Origin: Neoechinorhynchus agilis
Taxonomy: Eukaryota; Acanthocephala
Length of the DNA: 64,000 nucleotides
Reading direction: 5' to 3'
NCBI GenBank assembly: GCA_051530055.1
Contig: CM121341.1
Location: 7,564,001-7,628,000 of the forward strand
The notes beneath the pieces are model-generated. The model was not told where the DNA came from and ran no database searches. It saw only the letters and a program-made list of their open reading frames with translations. A program made the translations under genes and the position numbers. Positions 46,380-56,908 of this stretch are shown in pieces (position 1 is the first letter of the stretch; every line of letters starts with the position of its first letter).

Positions 46380-47690
46380 CGGAGCGAAGCGGCCCCAAAC
46401 GTGCAATCACCACCGTGCGCAAAATTGGAGCTTCTCTCCTTCCTCGACCGTCGCCATCACGCTGGCAGCATTGCCCCGTTGTACTGCCAGCGAGATATTT
46501 TGTCGAAGGAATACGCCTGCTCGTTCGTCGCCGGTCGTTTCTCTCAATTTCTTCGAGACATCCTGGAGCAGAGCGAGTGCCGAGCTGCCGAGCGTTCCAT
46601 ACGTCTCTACCCCAAAGGGGACAAAATAGTGAGCCCTCGATAACTGAATATATTTCCGTATTTTCCTCCCTTCCGCTGCACTGGCGGCACCACCGACGAT
46701 TTCGAGGGAGTAGGGGATGTTGCTGGCTGCGAGGGTATCCACACACGCGGCGTCCCGGAGAAGGCATTTGCCCTCCCGCCACGGGAAGACCGAAATTCCA
46801 TCGGGTCTACGGCCGTCTAGTCGACAAAGGTGGGCGGGTTCCAGGATGCTCGGGAAGTTCGCCGTTCTCAACGCCCGAGAAATTGCGTTATTCATTTCAG
46901 AATGGCGTCAGAACCTTCCTGCTGACCTTCGGCAGACGAGACCGTGTCGCCCGAAAGCATCAACCAAAGACCCATGTCGACAGCGACGGGGCGTGCATTT
47001 CGGGAGACCAACTCTTAAGGATACTGAGATCCTCGTTACCTCATCAGTGAGAAGAGTTCCCATAGATGTCAGAGGAACAGCCTCCAACCACGCCCCAGAT
47101 TCTCGTGTTGAAACTGCCAACATTCTAGCTCGGACGACCCCATCGCGAGAACCTGAAAGTAGAGAGCTGTGAGCTCTCGCGGCAAGAGGTCCGTCCCAGA
47201 TCGACTGTCTGGGGCCATTCACGGGAATATGGTTAGCGCCTGTCTGCTGGCACCATTCCTCAACCGCCACCACGAAATCCCGGTCAAGACAGAACTTTTC
47301 CTTCAAACTTTTCTTCGATACTGGTAGGCTCCCCTCAAACGATCCAAGAAAGGCCGGCAAAGCAAGGTCCACTAGTGCCCGAATCCCCAATCCCCCAGAT
47401 GACACAGGCAATGAAGCTTGTCGCCACGCCTCATCTGAGAGCTGGACATTTAAAATACGCTAGAGACAAGCCCTCACCTTGCCGTCGAGCTTAGCCAATC
47501 CTTTTTTGTGTTTGGAGAATGTTGCTGTGCGAACCTTGTACAATAATTTGGGGATGAAGAGCGCGTTCTTTATGAGAAACAAGGCTTCATGAGCCGAGAG
47601 AGCGCTCACCCTATCGAAAAAGCAACGAAAGTTTCGGTATGAATCAAAGACGCAACTACTTAGGAGGCTGAGTTGCTCTGGAGTCACGAT
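46380..47690 (-). mobile_element. LINE fragment, RT thumb through C-terminal region, copy 1
   Basis: On the minus strand, in order: LSAHEALFLIKNALFIPKLL (RT thumb), then PVSSGGLGIRALVDLALPAF, then RRCRHGSLVDAFGRHGLVCR, then LEPAHLCRLDGRRPDGISVF, then HYFVPFGVETYGTLGSSAL and LAVQRGNAASVMAT. This is the characteristic tail of a widespread animal non-LTR family. The catalytic RT motifs are missing. Its 5' break at about 47690 abuts segmental-duplication copy B. Two related tails lie side by side in the same orientation. Confidence 0.85.
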
Positions 47691-47693
47691 TTA

Positions 47694-48246
47694 TATTTCG
47701 AATCAACAAATCGAAGCATTTATTGTGCTATATATCAAATTTTCAAACAGGATTCTAAATTAAAAAACAAGTTGCTCAAATTTCAGAATTCGGGTTTTCA
47801 CGTTGAATCAATCCAGTTATTTCTTTTTGACAACTAAGTTCCATGGAATCGTTTCTAATGGTTTTGAATCCTTTGTAGAGAGCACAGCAGCAGAAAAAGG
47901 TCATTGAAAAGGCCATCATTCCCGTGTTCAATAGTTGATTAACGCTCATCCGTCGGAGAATAAAGTTGAACATTTTCGGGATCTCACAATTAAAAAAATC
48001 CATCAAATATTACACAATAGAAATCTTCGTTCTTTCGCACTGTTAAAATCTCGATTTTGCTTTCTTAACGTCCGGAAATCTTGTGGAAAAATCATTGTAA
48101 CTTTAACGAGATGAGTTATTCAGAATTGGGAGATCATCTTATGAGGGCAGCAGAATTCCTTAGTCCTTATTATGAGTTTTTAAACACTCATAATGTTGAT
48201 TTTCTTCTGAACGATAACTGGAACCGTTTTTTGCCTCAGCCGATAT
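47694..48246. repeat. Segmental duplication copy B (source copy)
   Basis: Partner of 35698-36247. It continues on the right into the intact METTL25-like gene, and on the left it meets a LINE break. The two copies differ by only a few substitutions, so the event is recent. Confidence 0.92.
47776..47973 (-). CDS. Small single-pass membrane protein, copy B
   Basis: Same 65-residue product as copy A: basic MFNFILRRMSVNQ, one hydrophobic helix with CCC, charged tail. It is transcribed divergently from the METTL25-like gene, with about 137 bp between the two ATGs, so the pair probably shares a promoter. The family is not recognised. Confidence 0.62.
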   Translation of the reverse strand: MFNFILRRMSVNQLLNTGMMAFSMTFFCCCALYKGFKTIRNDSMELSCQKEITGLIQRENPNSEI

Positions 48247-51200
48247 TCGACGACCTCATTAAAGTAGTGAATAAACGAATTGGTAGCAACCAAAATGATG
48301 GGCCTGCTCGTTTGCTGATTCGAGGACTCACAGAGTAAGCCACTCACATAAAATGGATTCTTGATTTTTTTATTTAATAGGAATGAAATGGATAAACAAT
48401 TCGTTCCCAATTTGTTCAAATTACAAGGGTGGAACAATTTATAAACCATCCGCGGAATATGCGGATTTTTTGTACTGTTTCTGAACCAAATGCTGAATTC
48501 ATCGAGAGAAAATTCATTTGGGGTGATAAAAATGTGGAGATCATAATTCTCCCCCCTCCGTCGGATTTTGAATTAAAATATTCTACTGGGAAGTTTCATC
48601 AGTAATCTTGAAAACGTTTTTCCATTATTTGTCTCTAATTTATTTCTTTTTTCATCGATAGGAAAACGTTTGAAGATGTGGAGATCAGAATTCCCCCCTC
48701 CGTCGGATTTTGAATTAAAATATTCTACTAGGAAGCTTCATCAGTAATCTTGAAAACGTTTTTCCATTATTTGTCTCTAATTTATTTCAATTTTTAGCGA
48801 TAGGAAAGCGTTTGAAGATGTGGAGATCATAATTCTCCCCCCTCCGTCGGATTTTGAATTAAAATATTCTACTGGGAAGTTTCATCAGTAATCTTGAAAA
48901 CGTTTTTCCGTTTGTTGTCTCTAAATTATTTCTTTTTTCACCGATAGGAAAACGTTTGAATATGTGGAGATCAGAATTCCCCTCTCCGTCGGAATTTGAA
49001 TTAAAATATTCTACTGGGAAGTTTCATCAGTAATCTTGAAAACATTTTTCCGTTTATTGTCTCTAATTTATTTCTTTTTTCAGCGATAGGAAAACGTTTG
49101 AAGATGTGGAGATCAGAATTCCCCCCTCCGTCGGAACTTGAATTAAAATATTCTACTGGGAAGTTTCATCAGTAATCTTGAAAACGTTTTTCCGTTTATT
49201 GTCTCTAATTTATTTCAATTTTTAGCGATTAGAAAGCGTTTGAAGATGTGGGGATCAGAATTCCCCCCTCCGTCGGATTTTGAATTAAAATATTCTACTT
49301 GGAAGCTTCATCAGTAATCTTGAAAACGTTTTTCCGTTATTTGTCTCTAATTTATTTCAATTTTCAGCGATAGGAAAGCGTTTGAAGATGTGGAGATCAT
49401 AATTCTCCCCCCTCGGTCGGAATTTGAATTAAGAAATTCCACTAGGAAGCCTTATCAGTAATCTTGAAAACGTTTTTCCGTCTATTGTCTCAAAATTGAA
49501 ATTTATTGAAAGTGATATTAGAAGTGCACCTTAATATCAAATTCCATAGCTAAATTAAACTCCAAAATGTTGACTTGTTTTTGGTTTTAAAAGCGTATTT
49601 CGGTACAAATCCTATTGTTGTTCTAAATTTCCTTTTTGTTCGTTGCTCCATCTCGATACTTGTGCAAATAAGAAGTCATGTTGATGTTTTGAACACTTAT
49701 ATCGTTAATCCGGACCAAGTCCTGTCGGCTCTTGACTACAGTGGTCCTTCGAATCACGGAAATTTAAGTGGACTTTGTGGATTCATGGGCGAGAAAAAGT
49801 CCCATGAAGTACAAAATTTAGCACCGATCATTAAATCTATATACGACTGCGTAAAATGCGACGTAAGTTCTATTTTTGGCGTTAATACGAATAACATTGG
49901 TGTTTTGAGCTCGTTATTGATGTTGGAAGTGGTAAAGGATACTTGGATACTTTTCTCACGTACTTTTACAATATTCCTGTTGTTGGAATCGAATCAAGTG
50001 AAGCAATCACGACTAGTGCTAAGAATCGCAAGAAGCGGATGATGTTTCGCCTTAGAGCCCTACGAAACTGTGAACCGAAACTCGGTCAGGTTTTGCATAC
50101 TGTTTCAGACAGGATTGATTGGTTTTGCTCCTTATCAGTCTTGTCGTTTAGAAGAACTCACTGACGTTATAGTTGATGAAAAGTGTCTCAATACACAACC
50201 AATATTTGCTCAAGTTCAACGTGGACTCTTATGTGGTTTGCATTCGTGTGGTCAACTGAGTGCAACGCTTCTTAAATCTTTTATTTTGAACGACCGTTTG
50301 TCGGCTTGTGTGGTTATTCCATGTTGTTATCAGCGTTTCGAGGAATCAAACTACAAATCAGTGTTTCTAAGCGAAGAGGAATATCAAAAAACACCAAAGA
50401 GCTTTCCACTTTCCTCAGCACTGAGAGAAGTTGAATTCAAATTGGGACGAGATGCACGATCCTTAAGCTGTAGAGGGCATGAACTTAGATCAAGCACGGT
50501 AAATTCCATCACTTCTTTACCATTAATCTCTTCCAATCAGGAACATGCACTTAAACAAGCCAGACGAATGTGGTTTCGCATTGTCTTGGAATTTGTGTTA
50601 ACCAAACTAATTGGATTCCAACTTGTTAGAGAACATACTCATTTCGGAAGGAGTCTGATGAATACCGAAACCATGTCTCAATTCTCAACGTATTGTTATT
50701 GTGTGTTCGATAAACTCAAGCTGCCAAATGCACTCAGGGTTAGTGCGTTAATCATCAACAGAGAAAATCCTTCGGGATAATCAAAGTTTATACTTTTGGT
50801 GAAAATAATCCACATTTCCTATATATAAATCAAGTTTTTAAACGCATAATTCGGACTCGAAAATTCACTAATCTTTATTTAGCCGGATATTTCATCTATA
50901 GGATAATTCCGACATGAGCTGGTGGTGGGGATAAAAACAAATTATATCAAAGAATGACTTTAATTGAAATATGGATTTATTCTCTTTGATCGTTCTGTCT
51001 CCACACATTCAATGGTCGACGGATGTCGAGACTGACGGTGGTAGATTCAGTTTCATTGATGTTGCGATAAGGTGAGCAAGCTCAACCGTCGCACTTATCA
51101 CAAGCGATGATCACGGATGCTGAATTTTAAAAGTAGATTTTTCGAAGGAAACAAGACATACCAAATTCCTTTTTAGATAATTGACTGAAGAAGCCTAGTT

Positions 51201-51764
51201 TGATTGGAAGAAATATTTGAATCATTCTTTGATATATAATTTTTCCCCCGTCGCCACAATAAACCTTGATCAAAATGTCGGAATTATCCGATAGGTGAAA
51301 TATCGGGGAAATAAATCCTTGGTGAATTTTAGATAAATCCCCACGGAGATAATAATCCAAGATAAATCAAATATGTTATGACCAGGATTATTTTCAGCAA
51401 AAAGTATACATTAGAGCTTACTCATGACTTGAGGAAATCAATGAGTCGCAATTACGAGCTCTTTCCCGTTTAAATTTCACATCTTTCTGTTGAGAAACCC
51501 TTTTTTCTCTAGATTTCCCGAGAGTCGCTTGACTCGATTTACAAACACAGTGAAGAGTACGAAGAAGTGGCATTTTTTGCGTATCTTGAATTAAAGCTAT
51601 CGTTTTGCCGATTGCTCGAGTTGATGGTATTGCTCGATTGGCTTGAATTTTTAAAGGAACAACACGAGGAGGGGCTATATTGTTTCTGCTGTAAGTTGTT
51701 CGATCCGACAATTTCACCGAGGAATCATATGTTAATCGCTGTTCGTAAGAAAACCAATATGTGA
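48111..51764 (+). CDS. METTL25/RRNAD1-like methyltransferase-domain protein
   Basis: Putative SAM-dependent methyltransferase of the METTL25 family, whose members are linked to RNA/rRNA modification. Exons 48111-48334, 48381-48428, 49673-49862, 49910-50089, 50109-50738 and 51513-51764 give 507 residues. Landmarks: YYEFLNTHNVDFLLNDNW at the N terminus; GEKKSHEVQNLA; LVIDVGSGKGYLDTFL (SAM motif I, completed across a 47-nt intron); LLCGLHSCGQLSATLL; VIPCCYQRF; RLLELMVLLDWLEFLKEQ; LFDPTISPRNHMLIAVRK. The GLH-CG and SPRN signatures are diagnostic. Intron 2 (48429-49672) holds a satellite and intron 5 (50739-51512) an inverted-repeat element. Exons 4 and 5 are separated by only 19 nt (GT...CAG) or, by another pairing, 28 nt. 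This is either an ultrashort intron or a frameshift. Exon 1 is partly duplicated at 36115. Confidence 0.88.
48520..49500. repeat. Intronic tandem array, ~140-145-bp unit, 7 copies
   Basis: Landmarks are TTTGAAGATGTGGAGATCAT, CCCCTCCGTCGGATTTTGAA, TTCATCAGTAATCTTGAAAA and TTGTCTCTAATTTATTTC. Each unit carries an acceptor-like TTTTTCAGCGATAGG or variant, so the array offers repeated AG sites in intron 2 of the METTL25-like gene. Confidence 0.93.
50866..51330. mobile_element. Intronic inverted-repeat (MITE-like) element
   Basis: Inverted similarity between GGATATTTCATCTATAGGAT (50884-50903) and the reverse complement of ATCCGATAGGTGAAATATCG (51279-51298). It continues inward through AATTCCGACAT and the AT-rich ATATCAAAGAATGA (50952 and 51224). 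Arms are about 85-90 bp, imperfect, with a spacer of roughly 260 bp, all inside METTL25 intron 5. The right arm has GAAATATCGG, the motif that recurs at PLE termini, so it may be PLE-derived like the element at 13655. Confidence 0.65.
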
Positions 51765-51830
51765 GCGATTTAAAACGATTAAAGTTTGTTCAAAAAACAT
51801 TTTGTTTGTCTCAAAACATTGCGAGAGGTG

Positions 51831-51838
51831 TATAAAAG
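51831..51838 (+). promoter_or_regulatory. TATA box of the secreted-protein gene
   Basis: TATAAAAG lies 33 nt upstream of the ATG at 51871, only 67 bp after the METTL25 stop codon. The spacing leaves a very short 5' leader if initiation is about 30 nt downstream. It is the clearest TATA box seen in the window. Confidence 0.7.
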
Positions 51839-51870
51839 CGTCCGGATCTACCTTTCATCAAGTGTCAACT

Positions 51871-52389
51871 ATGGATTCTCTCATCGCTTTAGTGTTTGTC
51901 TCGATCATTTTGAGTTGTGGAGCGTCGTCCAATTATAGTCACAGAATTGAAATGGGCACTGCTAATGATTTGATAATCCGAGGAAATGCCAGCTACCATG
52001 ACTTTGTCCACCTACTCCTTGAAAATTCCAAACGTACTGGCCATATTAAGACCGTGTTCGTAGCTTTTTACGATGGAAATGGACCGGTTGATGAGCTCAA
52101 TGACCAGTACGAGGATTTGAAGAATGTGTTCTCCCAAATGGAATCTGCACAACATGTTCAGCTTATTCGAACCGATGTTGATTCTTTGATGAAAGGAGGA
52201 GATTTGGAGGATGGAATTATCACAAGTCCTCAGAGAGGATCTGTGATGATAACGGGAACGACGATGGAAGTATTGCCAAACGAAGAAAAAGGATATTTGG
52301 AATTCGTAAAAGTATTTAAAGGACGATATTTCCCAATGTTCGCTAACAACGATATTGTGGAGACGATTAAGGAATTTTCGAAGACCTAA
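51871..52389 (+). CDS. Secreted protein, possible thioredoxin-like fold
   Basis: Intronless, 172 residues. MDSLIALVFVSIILSCGASS is a clear signal peptide. The mature part has TVFVAFYDGNGPVDELNDQY, then QLIRTDVDSLMKGGD, then a central SVMITGTTMEVLP strand and a C-terminal helix. The strand-helix-strand order around FVAFYD and LIRTDVD recalls thioredoxin-like ER or secreted proteins, but there is no CxxC, so a redox role is not supported. The strong TATA box and short leader suggest high or regulated expression. It ends 55 bp from the end of the convergent gene on the other strand. No family is named with confidence. Confidence 0.75.
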   Translation: MDSLIALVFVSIILSCGASSNYSHRIEMGTANDLIIRGNASYHDFVHLLLENSKRTGHIKTVFVAFYDGNGPVDELNDQYEDLKNVFSQMESAQHVQLIRTDVDSLMKGGDLEDGIITSPQRGSVMITGTTMEVLPNEEKGYLEFVKVFKGRYFPMFANNDIVETIKEFSKT

Positions 52390-52443
52390 ACTGATCAGTC
52401 GTTTTTCTATAAATTATACTACTTAAAACGTCTTTTTGATACC

Positions 52444-53581
52444 TTAATCGAATTGCTTTCCAAATGTTCGGTTGTATCGACCCGAGTTTCGGCGATAAAG
52501 ACAGAAGCGCACGAAGCGTTTGCTAATGTTTCTTTGGCAATTAACGCAGTCGATTAGACCGAATGAAAATCCTGTTTGTGGAGACAAATTTGTTATTTTA
52601 GTTCGTTGGTTTTTAACGCAAATTTGATCTAGTGGCAAAAAATAAGATTCTATTTCAAATGTCTCTGAGAATTCCTTTTTTTTTTATCAGAGACTATACC
52701 CAAGAGAACAATATCCGAACACCTGGTCCTCTTTTTTTCCGGATTATTAACCACCCAGAACCCATTAAGTTTTCCATCTAAAGTGCACGCGGACACTTGT
52801 CTTCGTTTGTGAGATGGATCTACATAACAAAAAAGACCAGATGATCGAAATATTCCATTTAAGCCGCCGTTGACCGAGCTGAGATGTACAAACGATTGCA
52901 TAACCCGAATTATGCGTTGCTCACATTTAAGTGTATCATCGGGAATGTGGGCACAGGAGACGAGGAGCAAATCGAATCGGCTAAAGAGCACACGAGGTAG
53001 GTGTTTAAGAGTGCTGCTTATAGATCTCGATGTCTGATCAGTGCATTCGGTTGCGATGGCAATCATCGACGTGTTCGATCTCCTATTATATAAAGGACTT
53101 CTTCATGTACTGCTGGTCACCAGGTCTGTTTACGTGCAAGATGGATTCATAAAGTCCTCCTCCCCGTTTGGACCGTCAAGCATGACTTTTTGCCAGCTAG
53201 TCAGGTGCATAATAGGACACCCGGAATCTCTATAGTGCTGATAATTCCGACACGCTTCAATTTGCCTCACAACGACGATTAGATGGACCAAATTAGGTTA
53301 CCACCACCTTTAGTCTCAATTCGATTACTCGATTTAATCCACGTTAAAGCAAACTCGGCCAAGTGTTGTTGTAGGCAATGATCGTTCCAACCTGATGATT
53401 GTCTGTAGACCTGTGAAAACCTATTGAGACTAGTTCGATTCCTCTTCATTGTCCGGAATATTTCCGCGAAGTCCATTCTTTTTAAGGAAGCTTTCATGCC
53501 TATCACTCTTCGGTCTCGCCGTGTCCAAATTACCTGGAGAAAGGAATGCCGTCGGAATATGCGCTCTCTCCAGGCCACCAT
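52444..53581 (-). CDS. Unidentified four-exon gene, 329 residues
   Basis: Minus-strand exons 53581-53302, 53254-53134, 53082-52700 and 52649-52444 join across introns of 47, 51 and 50 nt, all GT-AG, in three different phase relations. The total is exactly 330 codons. The product begins MVAWRERIFRRHSFLQ. It has a basic helical N terminus (MKASLKRMDFAEIFRTMKRN) and then cysteine-bearing blocks (CRNYQHYRDSGCPIMHLTSW; FDLLLVSCAHIPDDTLKC; SSGLFCYVDPSHKRRQVSAC; LDQICVKNQRTKI; GLIDCVNCQRNISKRF). At least ten cysteines are spread along it. There is no signal peptide or membrane helix at this start, so an upstream exon with a signal sequence is possible. I do not recognise a family. It is head to head with the discoidin gene (146 bp between ATGs). 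Confidence 0.6.
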
Positions 53582-53726
53582 CAATGTTGGCCCTCATCTC
53601 ATTTTATCGGAATTTTTATCACCCTAAACGTTATCATAGCATCCTACAACAACCTAAATATGACAAACGATCTCACCCGTTCACCGTTTAGATTTCTCGC
53701 AGCTTCTTAAATAAGATCCATCTCCA

Positions 53727-56056
53727 ATGTGGATAAGTTTCTTTAGTTTATTCGGCGTATTTGCAATCGTAAAAGAGACCGAATCTCAAGCATCAGGTTT
53801 GAATTAAGTTTTTTTTAGTAAACGCAAGAAAAGTGTGTTTAGGATTGTTAGGTGTAGCTACTGGTGTAGAACTTCTCGATAGAATCGAAGATTGGCAAAT
53901 ATCAGCTTCTTCTGTAAAATTAGACGAACCCGAGTGTCAAGAGAAACATGGACGTTTATATTCACCAGCGCGGCATTCATGGTGTCCAGCCGACACAATC
54001 TCCTCTGAATGGTTACAACTTGATCTTGGATTCATGTCAGAGGTATACATTTCAAAGCTGATTTTTAGTGACGGAAATCTTGAAAAAGGTCAGCGGAATT
54101 CTCACTCAAGGACGAAGTGGAACTAATCAATTTGTCACGAGCTATCGAGTATCGTTCTCCAAAGATGCCAAACATTGGCAATATGTTACAGACGGAGACC
54201 AAGATCAAAAGGTGAACTAATTTGTTTTAGCAAAAAAATCGTTAAAAAAAGTAGTTAGTGGTTTCAAATTTATAATTATTGTTTACAAGTCTTCTATTAC
54301 TAAGATGAACCCGACAAGGTTCGACGAACGTCCACATCGACAGTTTCAAATTTAGTTTCGATCAGGTAGCAACGCCATAATAAATGATTTCATTTGAAAC
54401 CAAAAAGCTCGAAGAACGTCTTTTTGATCGAAATAATCATTTACTGCGGGTGTAGACTTCTAACCATTATAATTCCCCATCGACAGTTTCAAATTTAGTT
54501 TCGATTAGGTAGCAACGCCATAATAAATGATTTCATTTGAAACCCAAAGTGTCAATTATCGTTAGAAGGTGACAAAAGTCATGGGCGGACACTAGGCTTC
54601 ATTTTATAACTGTGGAGTTTCTTAAATCTAGTCCGTTTTTTTGAAAGGTATTTCCCGGAAACACGGACGACCATTCATTGCACCACAATTACTTCGACAA
54701 TCCTCTCATGACGCGTTTTATACGGATCCATACGGTATCTTGGGCCAATTATCCCAGTCTCCGTGTTGAGATAGTCGGCGTACAAGGTTTGAATTGGATT
54801 TTTTTCGATAAAAAAACCCATTTTGTAATCAGATTGTAAGATTGAACTCGGTCTGCCACCTTTCGGCAAGATTACATCGAGTGTAAACGGCAGACTTGGT
54901 GGTCGAGCGGGAGACTGTAAGGCGTCCGATGCGTACTTGATGAGCGATTCCGGTTGGTGCGCCGACGGGAAGTTCGGTGAGTGTATTTAGGACAAAAGTG
55001 TTTCTTCTACTGTTTTTGATAGAAGACAACTGGATCCAAATCGATGTAGGATACCCATCGACTGTAAACGCGATTGTAACAAAAGGAAAGAGTGATTTTG
55101 AAGATATATGGGTTACCAAATACATCGTAGCTTACAGTAACGACTCTAGATCGTGGAATTTTGTGACCGCATCCAGTTCGAAACCGCGAGTTTTTAGTGG
55201 CAATTTCGATAGTCACAGTGAGCGTGTTCATTTCTTGAATGAACCGCTTTTGGCAAGGTTTATACGCTTTTATCCGGTAAATTGGAATGAATTGCCTGGA
55301 ATGAGGATTGGAGTGTTTGGATGTATGGAACAGGGCGATTGTGCCGATGGCTATTTCCAAGTACTCCGAGGAAGTCGATGCGGTAAATTTGTCGTATTTT
55401 TCATTGTATAATTCGCGTTTGTACATTCAGTTGAGAACATTGCGTTTTCCAAACGCAAATATCTGGTACCAAGTGAAGCAAGGAGGCAATTGATTAAACA
55501 AACATTGGCTCATCGTCGTCGTCGGCATCCAAAAAAGTTAAGATTTCGATCTGGATTGATAAGAAAACTTCTAAGTTCATCTTCGCTTCAATACCTTTCT
55601 CCAAACGTTGTTCCTAGACAGATAAATCGGCCGTGTGTTCAATCAACGTCGCATCGGCGAATGCTCTATGTGATTGACCTCGGTCAACAACGATATATCT
55701 CAGGTGTTCTTCTCAACTATTATCATACTCTTGAAAGATCAATGGCCGATAACCAAGTTGTTTACGTTTACGTCGATACAATTCCATCTGAACGACTTAA
55801 AAACTCTAATCACCTATGTGATCAACATAATCTTGCACGAACGACACAATCGGATTTTGATAACTCAAAAAACACTTCAAGCTTTTCTAGCAATTTCGTA
55901 TCGAAGAATTTTTTACATATCCAATGTCGACGAACTCTTTATGGACGATATTTAGTCATTGATGTTCGACCAAATCATGTTTCGATTGGACGAACAAAAA
56001 GACGATCAAGAGGCTTAAATGAAATAAGCTTCTGTGATATTAAAGCTTATCAATAA
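53727..56056 (+). CDS. Secreted protein with two F5/8-type C (discoidin) domains and a third related region
   Basis: Exons 53727-53796, 53834-54042, 54089-54211, 54648-54779, 54841-54976, 55023-55382 and 55431-56056 give 551 residues. All introns are GT-AG and short (37, 46, 436, 61, 46, 48 nt). MWISFFSLFGVFAIVKETES is a signal peptide. Discoidin domain 1: CLGLLGVATG, ISASS, SSEWLQLDLG, GILTQGRSG, TRFIRIHTVSWANYPSLRVE. Domain 2: LGLPPFGKITSS, WCADGKFEDNWIQIDVG, IVAYSNDSRSWNFVT, FIRFYPVNWNELPGMRIGVFGC. A basic linker (HRRRRHPKK) precedes a third galactose-binding-like region (MLYVIDLGQQRYISGVLLNY). No membrane segment follows, so it is a secreted adhesion or glycan-binding protein, not a DDR kinase. 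The first intron could instead be 22 nt, adding five residues. Confidence 0.85.
54335..54543. repeat. Hairpin-ended direct repeat pair in a discoidin-gene intron
   Basis: ACAGTTTCAAATTTAGTTTC followed by AGGTAGCAACGCCATAATAA and ATTTCATTTGAAACC occurs at 54339-54402 and again at 54482-54543. Each copy starts GTTTCAAAT and ends ATTTGAAAC, so each is itself a small inverted-repeat unit. Both lie in the 436-nt intron, the only long intron of this gene. Confidence 0.85.
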
Positions 56057-56116
56057 GACCGATAAGAGAAGTGTTGTAAAAATAACTCTCTTCGGTCTTT
56101 TCAAATCAAAATAAAA
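56057..56116 (+). promoter_or_regulatory. 3'-UTR hairpin and polyadenylation signal
   Basis: Directly after the discoidin stop codon, AGACCGATAAGAGAAG can pair with CTCTCTTCGGTCT (stem about 12 bp, loop about 14 nt). About 10 nt later comes AATAAA at 56110. The tight stop-hairpin-AATAAA spacing suggests a very short 3' UTR. Confidence 0.55.
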
Positions 56117-56119
56117 CAT

Positions 56120-56905
56120 TTTAAGTGCAAAAGAGAATATGCTATGTTTTGTTGGTTCTTAGATACATTAGAAAAAAAATAAACGTCACTAATACTTGCA
56201 AAATTATTTCAGCTTACATTAAGACAAACGAAGCTCATGGATTTACAAGTCGATTTTGTAAAATAGTTTATAAAGTAATCAAAGTGATTAACGAGTTTAT
56301 ACTTAAAGAAACCAACCTTCTGAGTCACAAAAACAATATGGATAAATGGTTGTACAAATAGGAAGGAGTACATTAAACTGATCAGTCGGTATACAAAATT
56401 TGTAACTAAACATTACCGAACTTTTTTTAAGTAAAAATATTGCCGGCTATGATTAAATTTGCTCTAAAACGAATTATTAGCCTAAAATCTTGTGGTGTGA
56501 ACGATCGAGAGAGAGAGAGGATTATCGTGAGTTAAAATGACGAATTATCTGAAATAACAAAAGAACGAGTGAGGCAGGAACAAAAACTTGTCATTGAATG
56601 AAAAAAATTGGTTGAGATAAACCGTGGCTATTGATTTTGGAGTGGATTACGAGTCTGGTCGGTGGTCTTTCCTCAGGTTCATTTCGGTTTATGATATTCG
56701 AGAAGATTGGGAAGTGTGGGGAAAAAGGAGTGGAGGTGAAGGATAAAATGTGGCGAAAATGGTCCTTAATGGGGTTCAGAGGCCTTCTGTTTGTCACATA
56801 AACCTTCTAAGATCCACTGCATCGTCGTTGACCGTCTAAACGTTAGTGATATGGTACTATGTATGTACGTTTGGTCAATTCAATCAGATTTAATATTGAC
56901 ATTTG
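56120..56905. other. Intergenic, nothing firmly recognised
   Basis: AT-rich, with a GAGAGAGAGAGAG tract at about 56507. A minus-strand frame at 56591-56797 (PIKDHFRHILSFTSTPFSPH) has the serine/proline-rich look of a LINE tail but no diagnostic motif. Confidence 0.4.
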
Positions 56906-56908
56906 ACC

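Noticed and set aside
53727-56056. Discoidin gene as a DDR receptor kinase
   Set aside because: It has no membrane helix or kinase domain; the frame closes after a third galactose-binding-like region.
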